A stretch of DNA of 64,000 bases from Chryseobacterium sp. JM1 (GCF_000737715.1 NZ_JPRN01000009.1:1-64000); one strand, 5' to 3'. Positions 1 to 8,670 are shown, counted from the stretch's first letter. Numbers and translations are program-made. Notes: generated by a model not told the origin, from the sequence alone.

Positions 1-150
1 CGAAATAAGGTATTGCTGATCAATAGTCGTGGTCACCTGGCTTAGAAAATTCTGTGTAGAAGACCTGATGTCTTTCTGCCACAATACTTCCTGGGCAGAC
101 AGTCCCAGAAGTGTGCACAGCATCAGTGCTCCGGAGTATATTTTTTTCAT
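1..150 (-). CDS. Secreted protein, N-terminal fragment (gene runs off the window)
   Basis: Fifty codons are visible, starting at the ATG at 150 and staying open to the window edge. The first 19 residues form a Sec signal peptide (MKKIYSGALMLCTLLGLSA), and the mature part begins QEVLWQKDI. No domain can be identified from so little sequence. Similar starts occur on large secreted flavobacterial proteins with beta-propeller or RHS-like bodies, but that is only a resemblance from memory. A well-formed promoter lies directly upstream, so this is probably the first gene of its transcript. Confidence 0.7.
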   Translation of the reverse strand, partial: MKKIYSGALMLCTLLGLSAQEVLWQKDIRSSTQNFLSQVTTTIDQQYLIS

Positions 151-194
151 CCATTTAAGTTTTTAAGTTAATATTAGTTTTATAAATAATGCGG

Positions 195-224
195 CAAATT
201 TAACATTTTTTAACACACCTGCAA
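195..224 (-). promoter_or_regulatory. Bacteroidota-type promoter for the secreted protein at 1-150
   Basis: On the minus strand a TTG (222-224) is followed after exactly 19 bp by TAAATTTG (195-202), matching the TTG-N19-TAnnTTTG consensus of Bacteroidota primary sigma factors. The start codon lies 45 bp downstream, so transcription would begin near 188. No competing start is visible. Confidence 0.65.
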
Positions 225-420
225 GTCTCCTTACTGAGATTTAATATGAATTTTATGAACGTTCAATATTAAATGAGATCACTCATATTCATAGAACCAA
301 TCCAGATCTTCATTGCGACAGAACATATCGTATTATATCACATTATATATTTTCTTATTTTTTAAAACATACTGATATTCACTTCATCAATACCTGAAAA
401 TACGGTCCACTTAAAACAAA

Positions 421-447
421 AAATACCCCTAAGTTATTAGAGGTATT
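421..447 (-). terminator. Intrinsic terminator after the small secreted protein
   Basis: AAATACC pairs with GGTATTT, then one mismatch, then CTAA pairs with TTAG around a GTTA loop. On the minus strand the hairpin is followed by a T-rich run. It sits 18 bp past the stop codon of the gene at 465-719. Confidence 0.7.
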
Positions 448-464
448 TTTACAATATAATGGGA

Positions 465-719
465 TTACATTTTTCTTAGTAATTTTTTCTGGCTCTGGTA
501 TTTTTCATTCAAAGCTTTTAACTGATCACGTTTCATTTTTTTAGTGGCAAGCGGATGATTCAAAATGAGTTTTTTCTCTGTATTGTATCTTTTGTCCAGC
601 TCACGCGATTTGATATTAATCAATTCACTTTTAGTAGGAGGAGCAGGTGGTCTTTTCTGGGCATTAACATTCATTGATAAGCCTAATAACACGACTGTTG
701 ATATCAAAAACTTTCTCAT
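465..719 (-). CDS. Small secreted basic protein of unknown function
   Basis: I take the start at the ATG at 719 because it gives a clean signal peptide (MRKFLISTVVLLGLSMNVNA, then Q). The open frame extends 15 codons upstream, but that extension has no signal-like character. The mature part is about 64 residues. It is rich in lysine, has a short proline stretch (RPPAPPTKSE), and is predicted to be mostly charged helix, with a LNEKYQSQKKLL tail. I recognise no family. It is monocistronic, with its own terminator downstream. A periplasmic or surface location is inferred from the signal peptide only. Confidence 0.7.
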   Translation of the reverse strand: MRKFLISTVVLLGLSMNVNAQKRPPAPPTKSELINIKSRELDKRYNTEKKLILNHPLATKKMKRDQLKALNEKYQSQKKLLRKM

Positions 720-860
720 GAGATTTATTTTTTTTGAATGGTTTAAATAATCAATTTTTATCATTTAAATTCATTCAGGTTTCTATAAATATTACATATA
801 TCATACCATCGCAATCCATTGAATTAAAATATCACAAATTTTTAACGCAAAAAAGGGAAA

Positions 861-3524
861 TTATTCCACCTCAATATTCCTTTTCAAAGGCAGGTTTTTA
901 GAAGAATTTCCAACCATAATCCGGTAGGTTCCTTTTTCAACGGTCCATTTCATATTTTCATCCAAAAACCGAAAGTCTTTTACAGGAACTTCAATTGTCA
1001 CCTGTTTGGATTCTCCCGGATTCAGATGAACTTTTTTTAATCCTTTCAATTCGATAACAGGTCGGGATACTGATGCCAGCAGATCTTTCACATACAGCTG
1101 AATCACTTCACTACCGGCTTTTGATCCTGTATTTTTAACCATAACTTTTGCCGTGATGGTTTCATGGTCTGAATATTTTGTTTTGTCTAACTGCAAATCA
1201 GACATTTCAAACGTCGTATAGCTCAGTCCAAAACCGAAAGGGTACAAAGGCTCTCCACTCAAATCGTAATAGTCATTTCCTCTTCCGGTTGGGTGATGAT
1301 TGTAGGTCAAAGGTAACTGCCCCTCTTCCACCGGAAACGTAATGGGAAGTTTTCCGGATGGATTTTCAACCCCGAAGAGCACTTTTGCCACCGCATTTCC
1401 TCCTTCTTCCCCGGGATACCAAACATCCAGAATAGCTCCTACTTTATCTTTCCAGGTCGTTGTTTTTATAGCAGAACCGCCTACCAAAACTACAGTGACA
1501 GGTTTGTTTAATTTTGACACTTCATGAATCATTTTTTCCTGATTTCCCGGAAGGCTCAGTGAAGAACGGTCCTGAAATTCGCCTTCATGAATGCCTGCCG
1601 TGATGATGATATGATCTGCATTCTGCGCCATTTTTAATGCCTCATCAAAGTCTTTCTGATAATTGTCTATACCGTAATTCCAGATCAGTTCAATATTCGC
1701 TTCGCCCCTGTTTTCACGGAATTCAACGACGATATCATACTGTTGATCTTTCACAAAATCCACAACTGCTGTTTTGGTAGAATACCCCAGTTTCTCCCAT
1801 TGATCAATCACCGGTTTTCCGTTTAAATACAATCTGAAACCATCATTTCCACCCAATCCCAACTGATATTTTCCACTTTCCGGAGCTTTCAGTTTTCCAG
1901 TCCACCGAATGCTGTAATTATCTGTCTGCAGTTTTTCAGGATCCGGAGAATACAGTGTCCATTTAAAGTTGATCTGTTCATCCTGCCTTTCAAAAGCCGG
2001 AGTATCTTTCAAAACACTGTTGGAAAAATAACTTCCGTGTAATCCTTTTTTGTTTCCAAATGATAAAAGGTCGGCGGGAACTGTTTTAAAGTCCTTCATA
2101 TCCCATGTAATTCCTTTTGCATAAAGGATTTCTATATTTTTATCTTTGGTGAAATTTTTAATGCCCTGCAGAATATTCACTTTATTATTTCCCGGTCCGG
2201 AATATCCGCCCAACCTTGCATCAGTGGCATCTGTTCCGATAACTGCGATCCTTTTTACGCCACCGGAAACTGGGAGCGTTCCATTATTATTTTGCAGCAG
2301 AACAAAAGACTCAACTGCGGCCTTTTCCGCCAATGGTTTATGGTTGATCTTTTTTAGTTCCTGTATGTCTTTCCCCGAAATGTAAGGATTTTCAAAAAGT
2401 CCCAGTTCAAATTTTGCTCTCAGCACTCTTGCTACAGCATCATCTATTCTATTTTGTGAAATTCTTCCGTCTAAAAATGGTGGAATAAAAAGTTTGTAAT
2501 GCTGATAGTCTGTCTGAAATATCACATCCAATCCTGCATTGATGGCCTGTGCCGAAGCATCATCATAATCCTTCGCCGTAAAATGAAGTACATTCGCTCC
2601 TCCTACCGCACTGGCATCACTGATCACAAAGCCTTTGAAATTCCATTCTTTTTTTAATTTTTCTGTGAGCAGCCAATGATTAGCCGTTGAAGGTCTTCCG
2701 TCCAACAGGTTATAAGAAGTCATGACCGATCTGCTTTTTCCCGTTGTAAATGCTTTATCAAAAGGAACGAGGTGAGTTTCTTCAAGATACCGCTTACTCC
2801 AGTGGATCGGATAAGAATCTCTTCCACCCTCGCCCACATTGGCTAAAAAATGTTTTGGAGTGGTAATGATTCCCTGATTTTCAAAAGAACTTACAAAGCT
2901 AACGCCCATCAGTGACGTTAAAAAAGGATCTTCTCCATAAGTTTCCTCTGTACGTCCCCATCTGACATCGCTGGCAAGATTCACTACAGGTGTCAGAATC
3001 TGGCGAATTCCCCTGAGTTTTGATTCTTTTGCTATAGCTGAGGATACTTCCTTCATCAGATCTGGATTAAAAGAAGCTGCCAAACCAATAGCCTGCGGAA
3101 ATGCAGTGGCCCCTTCGCGAACCAACCCATGCAGAGCTTCATCAAAAGGAATGATTGGAATTCCGAGTCTGGATTCTTCAACGAAGTATTTTTGGATAGC
3201 ATTGATTTTTTTTGCCAGCTTTTCAGCATCTTCGTTAGCATTGTATGTGAGCATTTGTCCGGCAGCACCTCCGCCCTGGTTTCCGGCACTTACCTGCAAT
3301 CCGAAGATTCCGTGTCTGTATTTATCTTTTGGAACATTATCCAGATCTCCGGGAATCATAAAACACTGCCAGAATTTTTCTTCCGGTGTCATTCTTTTCA
3401 ACAGATCCTGAACTCTGATTTCTGTGGATTGTTTTGAATCTTTGTATAATCGTTTTTCTTTTTGAGCATACAAGTAAACAGAACTGAAAGACAATACAAT
3501 GACCGTAATTTTAATCAACTTCAT
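861..3524 (-). CDS. GH3 glycoside hydrolase with inserted PA14 domain (beta-glucosidase or beta-xylosidase)
   Basis: This secreted enzyme of 887 residues has a signal peptide (MKLIKITVIVLSFSSVYLYA). It carries the GH3 N-terminal barrel (about 35-380), then the C-terminal alpha/beta domain split by a PA14 carbohydrate-binding insert (about 490-640), then a C-terminal fibronectin-III-like domain (about 790-880). The nucleophile region reads VISDASAVGG, with Asp303 as the likely nucleophile. Most GH3 glucosidases have SDW here, while SDA or SDC is seen in some xylosidase-like members, so the substrate is open. Its start codon overlaps the stop of the upstream fucosidase gene (TAATG), so the two are translationally coupled and probably degrade the same fucosylated glycan in the periplasm or at the cell surface. 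Confidence 0.9.
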   Translation of the reverse strand: MKLIKITVIVLSFSSVYLYAQKEKRLYKDSKQSTEIRVQDLLKRMTPEEKFWQCFMIPGDLDNVPKDKYRHGIFGLQVSAGNQGGGAAGQMLTYNANEDAEKLAKKINAIQKYFVEESRLGIPIIPFDEALHGLVREGATAFPQAIGLAASFNPDLMKEVSSAIAKESKLRGIRQILTPVVNLASDVRWGRTEETYGEDPFLTSLMGVSFVSSFENQGIITTPKHFLANVGEGGRDSYPIHWSKRYLEETHLVPFDKAFTTGKSRSVMTSYNLLDGRPSTANHWLLTEKLKKEWNFKGFVISDASAVGGANVLHFTAKDYDDASAQAINAGLDVIFQTDYQHYKLFIPPFLDGRISQNRIDDAVARVLRAKFELGLFENPYISGKDIQELKKINHKPLAEKAAVESFVLLQNNNGTLPVSGGVKRIAVIGTDATDARLGGYSGPGNNKVNILQGIKNFTKDKNIEILYAKGITWDMKDFKTVPADLLSFGNKKGLHGSYFSNSVLKDTPAFERQDEQINFKWTLYSPDPEKLQTDNYSIRWTGKLKAPESGKYQLGLGGNDGFRLYLNGKPVIDQWEKLGYSTKTAVVDFVKDQQYDIVVEFRENRGEANIELIWNYGIDNYQKDFDEALKMAQNADHIIITAGIHEGEFQDRSSLSLPGNQEKMIHEVSKLNKPVTVVLVGGSAIKTTTWKDKVGAILDVWYPGEEGGNAVAKVLFGVENPSGKLPITFPVEEGQLPLTYNHHPTGRGNDYYDLSGEPLYPFGFGLSYTTFEMSDLQLDKTKYSDHETITAKVMVKNTGSKAGSEVIQLYVKDLLASVSRPVIELKGLKKVHLNPGESKQVTIEVPVKDFRFLDENMKWTVEKGTYRIMVGNSSKNLPLKRNIEVE

Positions 3525-4966
3525 TATTTCGTCATTTGAATTACAGTAGCCAACTTGAGTTTTGTCCTTTCTTCAGGAAGTTTTATTTCAATCCTGTTTC
3601 CGGTTTGTTTCCATTGAATTTTTGAGCTCATGCCAAGAATTTTCAATGATTTTGGCTTAAAATTTTCCGGAAGTGTAAAATGGAGTACCGATGGCGTTTT
3701 ATACTCTGTAGTATCATCGATATGGAAAACATTCAATGTTTTAGCGTCTTTTGATTGGGTATAATAAAAATTTCCATCGTGATACGGCTCTGCACTTCTG
3801 GTTGCGAAAACCGCTGACTGATTTTTGTCCATCCAATTGGAAATTTCTTTTAATCTTTCATACACAATCGGGTCATAATCTCCATTGGGACCGGGAGCAA
3901 TATTCATCAGATAGTTTCCGCCTCTTGAGATAATTTTTATAAGGGTTTCTATGATTTTCTGGGAAGATTTATAGTGATCATTGGGAACATACGAAAAAGA
4001 GTCTCCCATCGTGATGCAGCTCTCCCAGGGAATAAAAAGGGCATGTTCCGGCACCGCCTGCTCAGGAGTTACATAATTCTCCCATTTTCCGGGTACGGTA
4101 CGGTCTACCACAATAATTCCCGGTTGATTTTTCCTGGCCATGGTCCCGATTTTATCCATATCAATATCCTGCTCCACTTTAATGGTTCTCTGCCATTCCA
4201 CAGAAGGATCGATGGTTTTAAAAGGACGTACCCAACCTCCATCCAGCCAAAGAATATCAATTTTTCCATAGTTGGACGTGATCTCGTTCAGCTGATTAAA
4301 AGTGAATTTTTTAAAGCTTTCCCATCTTTCAGGGTATTTCTTCGGATCATAGTTGACATTTCTGTCTTTTGGCGGAAAGTATGGCCACCAGTAGTTTTCA
4401 GAATGCCAGTCAGGTTTTGAAAAATAGGCTCCGATTTTAAACCCATCTTTTCTAAAAGTATTGAAGATTTCTTTGGTAACATCCGCTTTTGGATTTTTTG
4501 AGAAAGGAGTTTTAGCAGAAGTAATTTTATAATCGGATTCTTTGGTATCAAACATCGTAAAACCGTCATGATGCTTTGTCGTAAAAACCACATACTTCAT
4601 TCCGGCTTTCTTAGCAGCATCAGCCCATTTTTGAGGATTAAATTCTACCGGATTGAAAGTTGTCTGAAGATTTTCATAATTCTTTACATACTCATTGTAA
4701 GATTTTCCATATTCCGGTTTTCTCTGTGTCCAGGACTCATCTTCCGGGCACAGGCTCCAGCTTTCCACAATTCCCCACTGACTGTAGGTTCCCCAATGCA
4801 TAAACAGTCCGAATTTAAGGTCCTGCCACTCTTCCAGATTCTGAACAACGAGCGGATCGTCCGGCTTTTGATAGCCTGCAGAAACATTATGTGCCTGCGA
4901 AAAACAGGCTGAGGATATAAAAAAAGTGGACAGGAAAAGGCTTTTCGTTTTCTGTTTAATGAGCAT
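3524..4966 (-). CDS. Secreted GH29 alpha-L-fucosidase
   Basis: The protein has 480 residues with an N-terminal signal peptide ending near ACFSQA. The GH29 barrel is clear: the FGLFMHWGTYSQWG strand, the TTKHHDGF motif near residue 130, and ILWLDGGW with Asp242 as the catalytic nucleophile. A small beta domain follows from about 385. GH29 enzymes release alpha-linked L-fucose with retention of configuration, and some also accept beta-galactosides. It is the first gene of a two-gene unit with the GH3 enzyme, overlapping it by one base. I saw no SusC/D pair or regulator beside it, so this is not a standard polysaccharide utilisation locus. Confidence 0.92.
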   Translation of the reverse strand: MLIKQKTKSLFLSTFFISSACFSQAHNVSAGYQKPDDPLVVQNLEEWQDLKFGLFMHWGTYSQWGIVESWSLCPEDESWTQRKPEYGKSYNEYVKNYENLQTTFNPVEFNPQKWADAAKKAGMKYVVFTTKHHDGFTMFDTKESDYKITSAKTPFSKNPKADVTKEIFNTFRKDGFKIGAYFSKPDWHSENYWWPYFPPKDRNVNYDPKKYPERWESFKKFTFNQLNEITSNYGKIDILWLDGGWVRPFKTIDPSVEWQRTIKVEQDIDMDKIGTMARKNQPGIIVVDRTVPGKWENYVTPEQAVPEHALFIPWESCITMGDSFSYVPNDHYKSSQKIIETLIKIISRGGNYLMNIAPGPNGDYDPIVYERLKEISNWMDKNQSAVFATRSAEPYHDGNFYYTQSKDAKTLNVFHIDDTTEYKTPSVLHFTLPENFKPKSLKILGMSSKIQWKQTGNRIEIKLPEERTKLKLATVIQMTK

Positions 4967-5029
4967 ACAAGGTTCGTTTTTGCTAATTTAAACATCCTTT
5001 CTTTAATCGGCAAACCTTAATTTTGATGT

Positions 5030-5425
5030 GATAGGATTGCATCCTATCTTGGGGTAAATCGGCTGGTTGTCTCGCGCAGATTTTTATGATATATTTCTGA
5101 TAGGACTGCATCCTATCCTGGGTTAAATCGCCACGTTGTGGCTGGGTTGTCTCGCGCAGATTGTGCAGATGCAGCAGATTTTTATGATATGCTTCTGACA
5201 GGACTGCATCCTATCCTGGGTTAAATCGCCACGTTGTGGCTGGTTGTCTCGCGCAGATTGTACAGATGCAGCAGATTTTTATGATATGCTTGTGATAAGA
5301 CTGCATCCTATCTTCGGGTAAATCGCCACGTTGTGCCTGGCTGTTTAGCAGATTTATGATATACTTCTGATAGGACTGCATCCTATCTTAGGATAAATCG
5401 CCACGTTGTGGCTCATTTTTCTCAC
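5030..5425. repeat. Five-copy imperfect tandem repeat with two conserved hairpins per unit
   Basis: Five units begin at 5030, 5099, 5197, 5294 and 5369, so spacings are 69, 98, 97 and 75 bp. Each begins with an inverted repeat, GATAGGA-N5-TCCTATC, followed about 12 bp later by TAAATCG and a second hairpin, GCCAC-GTT-GTGGC. Unit 1 lacks the second hairpin and unit 4 has one mismatch in it. The longer units also carry a CGCAGATT-rich linker. A single diverged copy lies at 8756. There is no coding potential. It fills most of the gap between the fucosidase start and the DUF2071 gene. Confidence 0.85.
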
Positions 5426-5543
5426 GCAGATTCAACATTTTCTCATTTATGATTTCTTCAACTTATATGAACTTTAATGGATTCAGTTTTCAGCTTTAAT
5501 TAAAACGTGTTTAAAAACTTTTGTCTCTTTTGTGGTGAAAAGA

Positions 5544-6248
5544 TCACATGATGTATTTCTTCGTTTTCACTTCAATTTCAGAGCCTTCTGCCAGCATGAC
5601 AGAAATCGGTTTTTGTTCATTAAGAAACTGAAAGTCTTTCCCGTAGAGTGCATTAAATTCAATATCCAGCTGGTAATCTTTAACCGGATAGTATTCCCAT
5701 TTCGGGTGACAGACTTCATATTCGGAGGTTTTATGTTCTCTTTTGGTGAATCCGAAATAATGTTCGGTAATGAATTCAAATTCTGAATCATCTTCCATCG
5801 GCAAAGCTGTACTATCAGCCGTTATTTGGATGGAATGCCAGCTTTTATCTTTCCATTCGTATTTTACCGTCAGTTTATCATCATTCAATCTGATTTCATT
5901 ATTCATTGGCATGGTTTTATAATTTTCTTTGTAAAATGAATTGGCTACAAAGCTGAGTGCATATTTAGGAACAATCTCTTTAATAAAAACCACACCTCTT
6001 TTCCATGTATTTTTTTCTTTCTTTTTAACGTAAAATCTTAGATTAACCTCTTCAAAATTCCGGTAGAAAGGAATGGAAAGTCCCAGTAATTTCGTGTTTA
6101 AAAACATAAATCCAACCAGACTTATATAACACTTTCCTTGATAAAAATCCAGCTCAGTCCCTTCAGGAAGATACTTGACTAAAACCTCAGGGTCTATGTC
6201 GTAATTGATGATGGCCAGTTTTCGCCATTCGGCTTGCAGGAAGTTCAT
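5544..6248 (-). CDS. DUF2071 family protein (YqjF-like)
   Basis: The 234 residues match the DUF2071 pattern: an N-terminal FLQAEWRKLAIINYDIDPEVL segment, LPEGTELDFYQGKCYISLVGF, an NLRFYV strand, and RGVVFIKEIVP. The family shares the acetoacetate decarboxylase-like beta fold, but no enzymatic activity is established for it. No signal peptide is visible, so it is probably cytoplasmic. It is the last gene of the minus-strand series that starts at 8098, but a 170 bp gap with a pyrimidine-skewed tract separates it from its upstream neighbour, so it may be transcribed alone. Confidence 0.8.
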   Translation of the reverse strand: MNFLQAEWRKLAIINYDIDPEVLVKYLPEGTELDFYQGKCYISLVGFMFLNTKLLGLSIPFYRNFEEVNLRFYVKKKEKNTWKRGVVFIKEIVPKYALSFVANSFYKENYKTMPMNNEIRLNDDKLTVKYEWKDKSWHSIQITADSTALPMEDDSEFEFITEHYFGFTKREHKTSEYEVCHPKWEYYPVKDYQLDIEFNALYGKDFQFLNEQKPISVMLAEGSEIEVKTKKYIM

Positions 6249-6268
6249 TTTGTTGTTTTTTTGGGTGG

Positions 6269-6346
6269 GTTATGAGTTGGAGTGTTGGAGTGTTTTAGGG
6301 TTTTAGGGTTTTAGAGTTTCGGGATGTGGGGTTCGGGATTCGGGTT
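6269..6346 (-). repeat. Strand-skewed CCCTAAAAC-type degenerate repeat
   Basis: Read on the minus strand this is a run of AAACTC, CCCTAAAAC and CCCGAA phrases with almost no G outside CCCGAA. Similar tracts lie at 36360-36440 and 57105-57175. It looks like a dispersed low-complexity intergenic repeat with no coding role. Confidence 0.5.
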
Positions 6347-6418
6347 ATTGCGTTTGAATATTTTGATTCAATAATCTTTTATTATCACTCTTTAATTTTA
6401 ACGAAAAGTAGTAGTTTA

Positions 6419-6880
6419 TTACGGGGTATTAATTGATTCCGCGATTTTCTTAATGAGTTCGTTTCTTTCTAATAGAAATTTTCTCATATAATCTTTAAGG
6501 AAAATATGGTTGAAAAATGTTCCGATTATTCCAAAAGGAGATTCGAATTCAAATAGATCAATCATGACTGTATTTCCGTTTCTTTCTTTAAAAATATGCT
6601 GATGTTTCATTGTTTTAAATGCCCCTTTAAGCATTATATCTGTGAACTGGACCGGTTTCTCCATACTTATAATTTTTGTTGTCAGTGTCTGATAAACGCC
6701 TAAATGTTTAGCGCGCCAGGTCACCGTTTCATTTTTCTCAATAAGTCCGGAAGTTCTTCCTGCTATTGCCTTTTCATTGGTTTTCCCAGTTGATTTTTGA
6801 TGCAGATCAATATCTCTTGCCAAATCAAAAACTTTATGAATATCTGCTTTGATTGCTGTTTCTAAATAAATTGTAGTCAT
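6419..6880 (-). CDS. SRPBCC (START-like) family protein
   Basis: The 153 residues begin with a typical SRPBCC opening strand (TTIYLETAIKADIHKVFDLARDIDLH), have a central VTWRAKHLGVYQTLTTKI strand and end with the long amphipathic helix FFNHIFLKDYMRKFLLERNELIKKI. This fold binds hydrophobic ligands in cyclases, lipid-transfer and stress proteins, but the ligand here is unknown. No signal peptide. It sits 26 bp below a small membrane protein gene and is probably cotranscribed with it, suggesting a role linked to the membrane or lipids. Confidence 0.8.
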   Translation of the reverse strand: MTTIYLETAIKADIHKVFDLARDIDLHQKSTGKTNEKAIAGRTSGLIEKNETVTWRAKHLGVYQTLTTKIISMEKPVQFTDIMLKGAFKTMKHQHIFKERNGNTVMIDLFEFESPFGIIGTFFNHIFLKDYMRKFLLERNELIKKIAESINTP

Positions 6881-6906
6881 TTTGTTATTTTTAGATGTAT
6901 GCAGGT

Positions 6907-7266
6907 TTATGGATAAGATTTGTAAACGTTATAATAATCATAGATGTAGATCATGGCCATCACCGGGCTGTAAAATAAAGAGGCAAATAAAACGGACATC
7001 AAAATTTGAGAAACATCGTAATCTGCACCAGATGTATACTTCAAAAGTACTGAAGTCCAAACAGGTATAATCAATATTCCGTAGATGATATAAAAAACTG
7101 ATTTCTTTATGGGCAGAAACAGTCTGATCAGAAAGCTTATCAACTGGGCGCCACCCGTCACATAGTAGAATAAAAGGAAATTATAGCCGCCAAAACCTGC
7201 CAGGACCATTCCAATCATCAGCATGATCAGCTGAATATAAAAGTCGATTATTACAAATGTTCTCAT
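6907..7266 (-). CDS. Small integral membrane protein, unknown function
   Basis: The 119 residues contain about four hydrophobic helices: an N-terminal one (FVIIDFYIQLIMLMIGMVLAG), FLLFYYVTGGAQLISFLI, SVFYIIYGILIIPVWTSVLL, and LMSVLFASLFYSPVMAMIYIY. No catalytic motif or named family is evident. It follows two other small membrane protein genes (7345 and 7754) with a 78 bp gap and may belong to the operon controlled by the GbsR-type regulator at 8167. Confidence 0.65.
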   Translation of the reverse strand: MRTFVIIDFYIQLIMLMIGMVLAGFGGYNFLLFYYVTGGAQLISFLIRLFLPIKKSVFYIIYGILIIPVWTSVLLKYTSGADYDVSQILMSVLFASLFYSPVMAMIYIYDYYNVYKSYP

Positions 7267-7344
7267 GATTATTTCTTTTAAAAGGTTAAGAAATCGCCTC
7301 TGGTTCTTTTATTGTTAGATCTGAAGGTGATGTACATCCAGATT

Positions 7345-7746
7345 TTAAAGATGAGTGTTTTCATTTTCGATGAGTTTTTCTTTGTTCATAGCATGTTTAC
7401 GGCCTTTCAGAAACAGAAGGAGGTTAAGAAGCATCATCAGGCCGAGATAGATAGAAAAACCTCCGATTTTTTTACTTAAAGCGACAACCAGTCTTTCTAT
7501 GGTTTCAATCTGAAAAAATTCAATGATGCATAAAGCAAATCCGATATTCAGGAGATAAAAACCAATCTTAAAGAGAGAATTCGTTGCCATCGCGATGTCT
7601 TTTTTCTGATGAAAAATATCAATCATGAATGTTTTTGAGTTTTTGAACAGAAACTGGGACACCAGCACGGTAAGAGCGATTACAATAGGAAGATAAATCA
7701 TGTACGCTGAGAAATTGTACGTCGTGGTTAAAACTGTTGTGGTCAT
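7345..7746 (-). CDS. Small integral membrane protein, paralogue of the next upstream gene
   Basis: The 133 residues have an N-terminal helix (YMIYLPIVIALTVLVSQFLF), a middle pair (LFKIGFYLLNIGFALCIIEFF) and a last helix (FSIYLGLMMLLNLLLFLKGR). Its second half aligns by eye with the protein at 7754: both have a YYLLN or FYLLN start, an acidic LEEV or IERL linker, an IGxxAL or IGGFSI helix and an HFMN or MLLN end. The gap to the upstream stop is only 7 bp. Function unknown; a paired or heteromeric membrane protein is a reasonable guess. Confidence 0.65.
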   Translation of the reverse strand: MTTTVLTTTYNFSAYMIYLPIVIALTVLVSQFLFKNSKTFMIDIFHQKKDIAMATNSLFKIGFYLLNIGFALCIIEFFQIETIERLVVALSKKIGGFSIYLGLMMLLNLLLFLKGRKHAMNKEKLIENENTHL

Positions 7747-7753
7747 AGCTGTA

Positions 7754-8098
7754 TTATTTTAATGTTAATTTGTTTCTTAAAAAGTAAAGGGTAAAAATGT
7801 TCATAAAATGCAGTACACAAAGGATCAAGGCAATATATCCGATACGGATGGCAGTCACCGCGATGACTTCTTCCAAAGAACTCACCCGGTCCCAGAATGC
7901 GAGATTGACCGCAATGTATCCCAGATTCAGCAGATAGTAGCACCCAAGAAGAATCCTGTTGATGGTAAGGCACATCACGCTATCATGAATCAGGTATTCC
8001 AGATAAACCTTTCCGGTCTGAAAACATCTCCTTCCGACATCTATGGTGATGTAAGAACTCACCGTAAGAAAAATGATATATGAGACTATATTAAACAT
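7754..8098 (-). CDS. Small integral membrane protein, first gene of the GbsR-linked operon
   Basis: The 114 residues form about three transmembrane helices, with a short cytoplasmic patch (DVGRRCFQTGKVYLEYL) between the first two. It resembles the downstream protein at 7345 in its last two helices. A palindrome identical in layout to the one before the GbsR gene lies 15 bp upstream of its start codon. No known family was recognised. It is likely the promoter-proximal gene of a unit running to at least 7345. Confidence 0.65.
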   Translation of the reverse strand: MFNIVSYIIFLTVSSYITIDVGRRCFQTGKVYLEYLIHDSVMCLTINRILLGCYYLLNLGYIAVNLAFWDRVSSLEEVIAVTAIRIGYIALILCVLHFMNIFTLYFLRNKLTLK

Positions 8099-8112
8099 CT
8101 TATAAATATTAT

Positions 8113-8134
8113 ATTTTCAGTAATTTTTGAAAAT
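8113..8134. promoter_or_regulatory. Candidate operator (TTTTCA-N8-TGAAAA palindrome), copy 1
   Basis: ATTTTCA and TGAAAAT are separated by 8 bp and lie just before the start codon of the gene at 8098. The whole element, TTTTCAnTAATTTTTGAAAATTAA, recurs with one base change at 8719-8738 before the regulator gene. The sharing between a regulator promoter and the adjacent operon is what makes it a candidate binding site. Confidence 0.55.
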
Positions 8135-8166
8135 TAAATTCAAATAAAAAAGGATCATATCCTCTT

Positions 8167-8670
8167 CTATTTTAGCAGGTTGGTAATTTTTCCTACCAGC
8201 CAGTGATCATCGCTTTTGATCGCCAGATCCATAATATTGTTAATTTTCCCGGTCACGGAGCTGAAATCATCCATCAGCTTTACAAATTCTTTCGCTTCAT
8301 CGGAATCATTGTCCTCTATATTCTTTAATTCTTCCAGAAAAGAAATGACAGGTTCTATTTCCCTTTTTCTTCTTTCTTTCGTGATTTGCTTAAACAGATA
8401 CCATACATCTTTTTCTGCTACGAAATACTCTTTCCGGTCTCCTTTTACAAATTCTTTTTTTACAATTCCCCAGTCTATCAATGCACGGAGGTTCATATTG
8501 GCATTTCCTCTTGAAATCTCCAGCTGCTCCATCACATCATCAGTAGAAAGTGGTTTTCCAGTGGCCAGAAGCAATGCATGAACCTGTGCCATCGTACGGT
8601 TGATTCCCCAGTTGGTGGCGAAGGTTCCCCATGTTTGGATGTACTTTTCTTTTGCTTCTGATAGTTTCAT
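8167..8670 (-). CDS. GbsR/MarR family transcriptional regulator
   Basis: The 167 residues have the GbsR-type winged helix: an N-terminal WGTFATNWGINRTMAQVHALL helix, the LSTDDVMEQLEISRGNANMNLRALIDWG recognition region (about 41-68), and the wing KKEFVKGDRKEYFVAEKD. The C-terminal half is a helical, probably dimerising segment. Family members repress or activate osmoprotectant and membrane genes. Its promoter contains a palindrome overlapping the -33 element, so autoregulation is likely, and the same palindrome precedes the divergent-function membrane operon just downstream (8098 and onward). The inducing signal is unknown. Confidence 0.85.
   Translation of the reverse strand: MKLSEAKEKYIQTWGTFATNWGINRTMAQVHALLLATGKPLSTDDVMEQLEISRGNANMNLRALIDWGIVKKEFVKGDRKEYFVAEKDVWYLFKQITKERRKREIEPVISFLEELKNIEDNDSDEAKEFVKLMDDFSSVTGKINNIMDLAIKSDDHWLVGKITNLLK

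Noticed and set aside
5030-5425. Repeat array considered as a CRISPR
   Set aside because: Units are long and imperfect, spacers are themselves similar between units, spacing is uneven and no cas genes are present.
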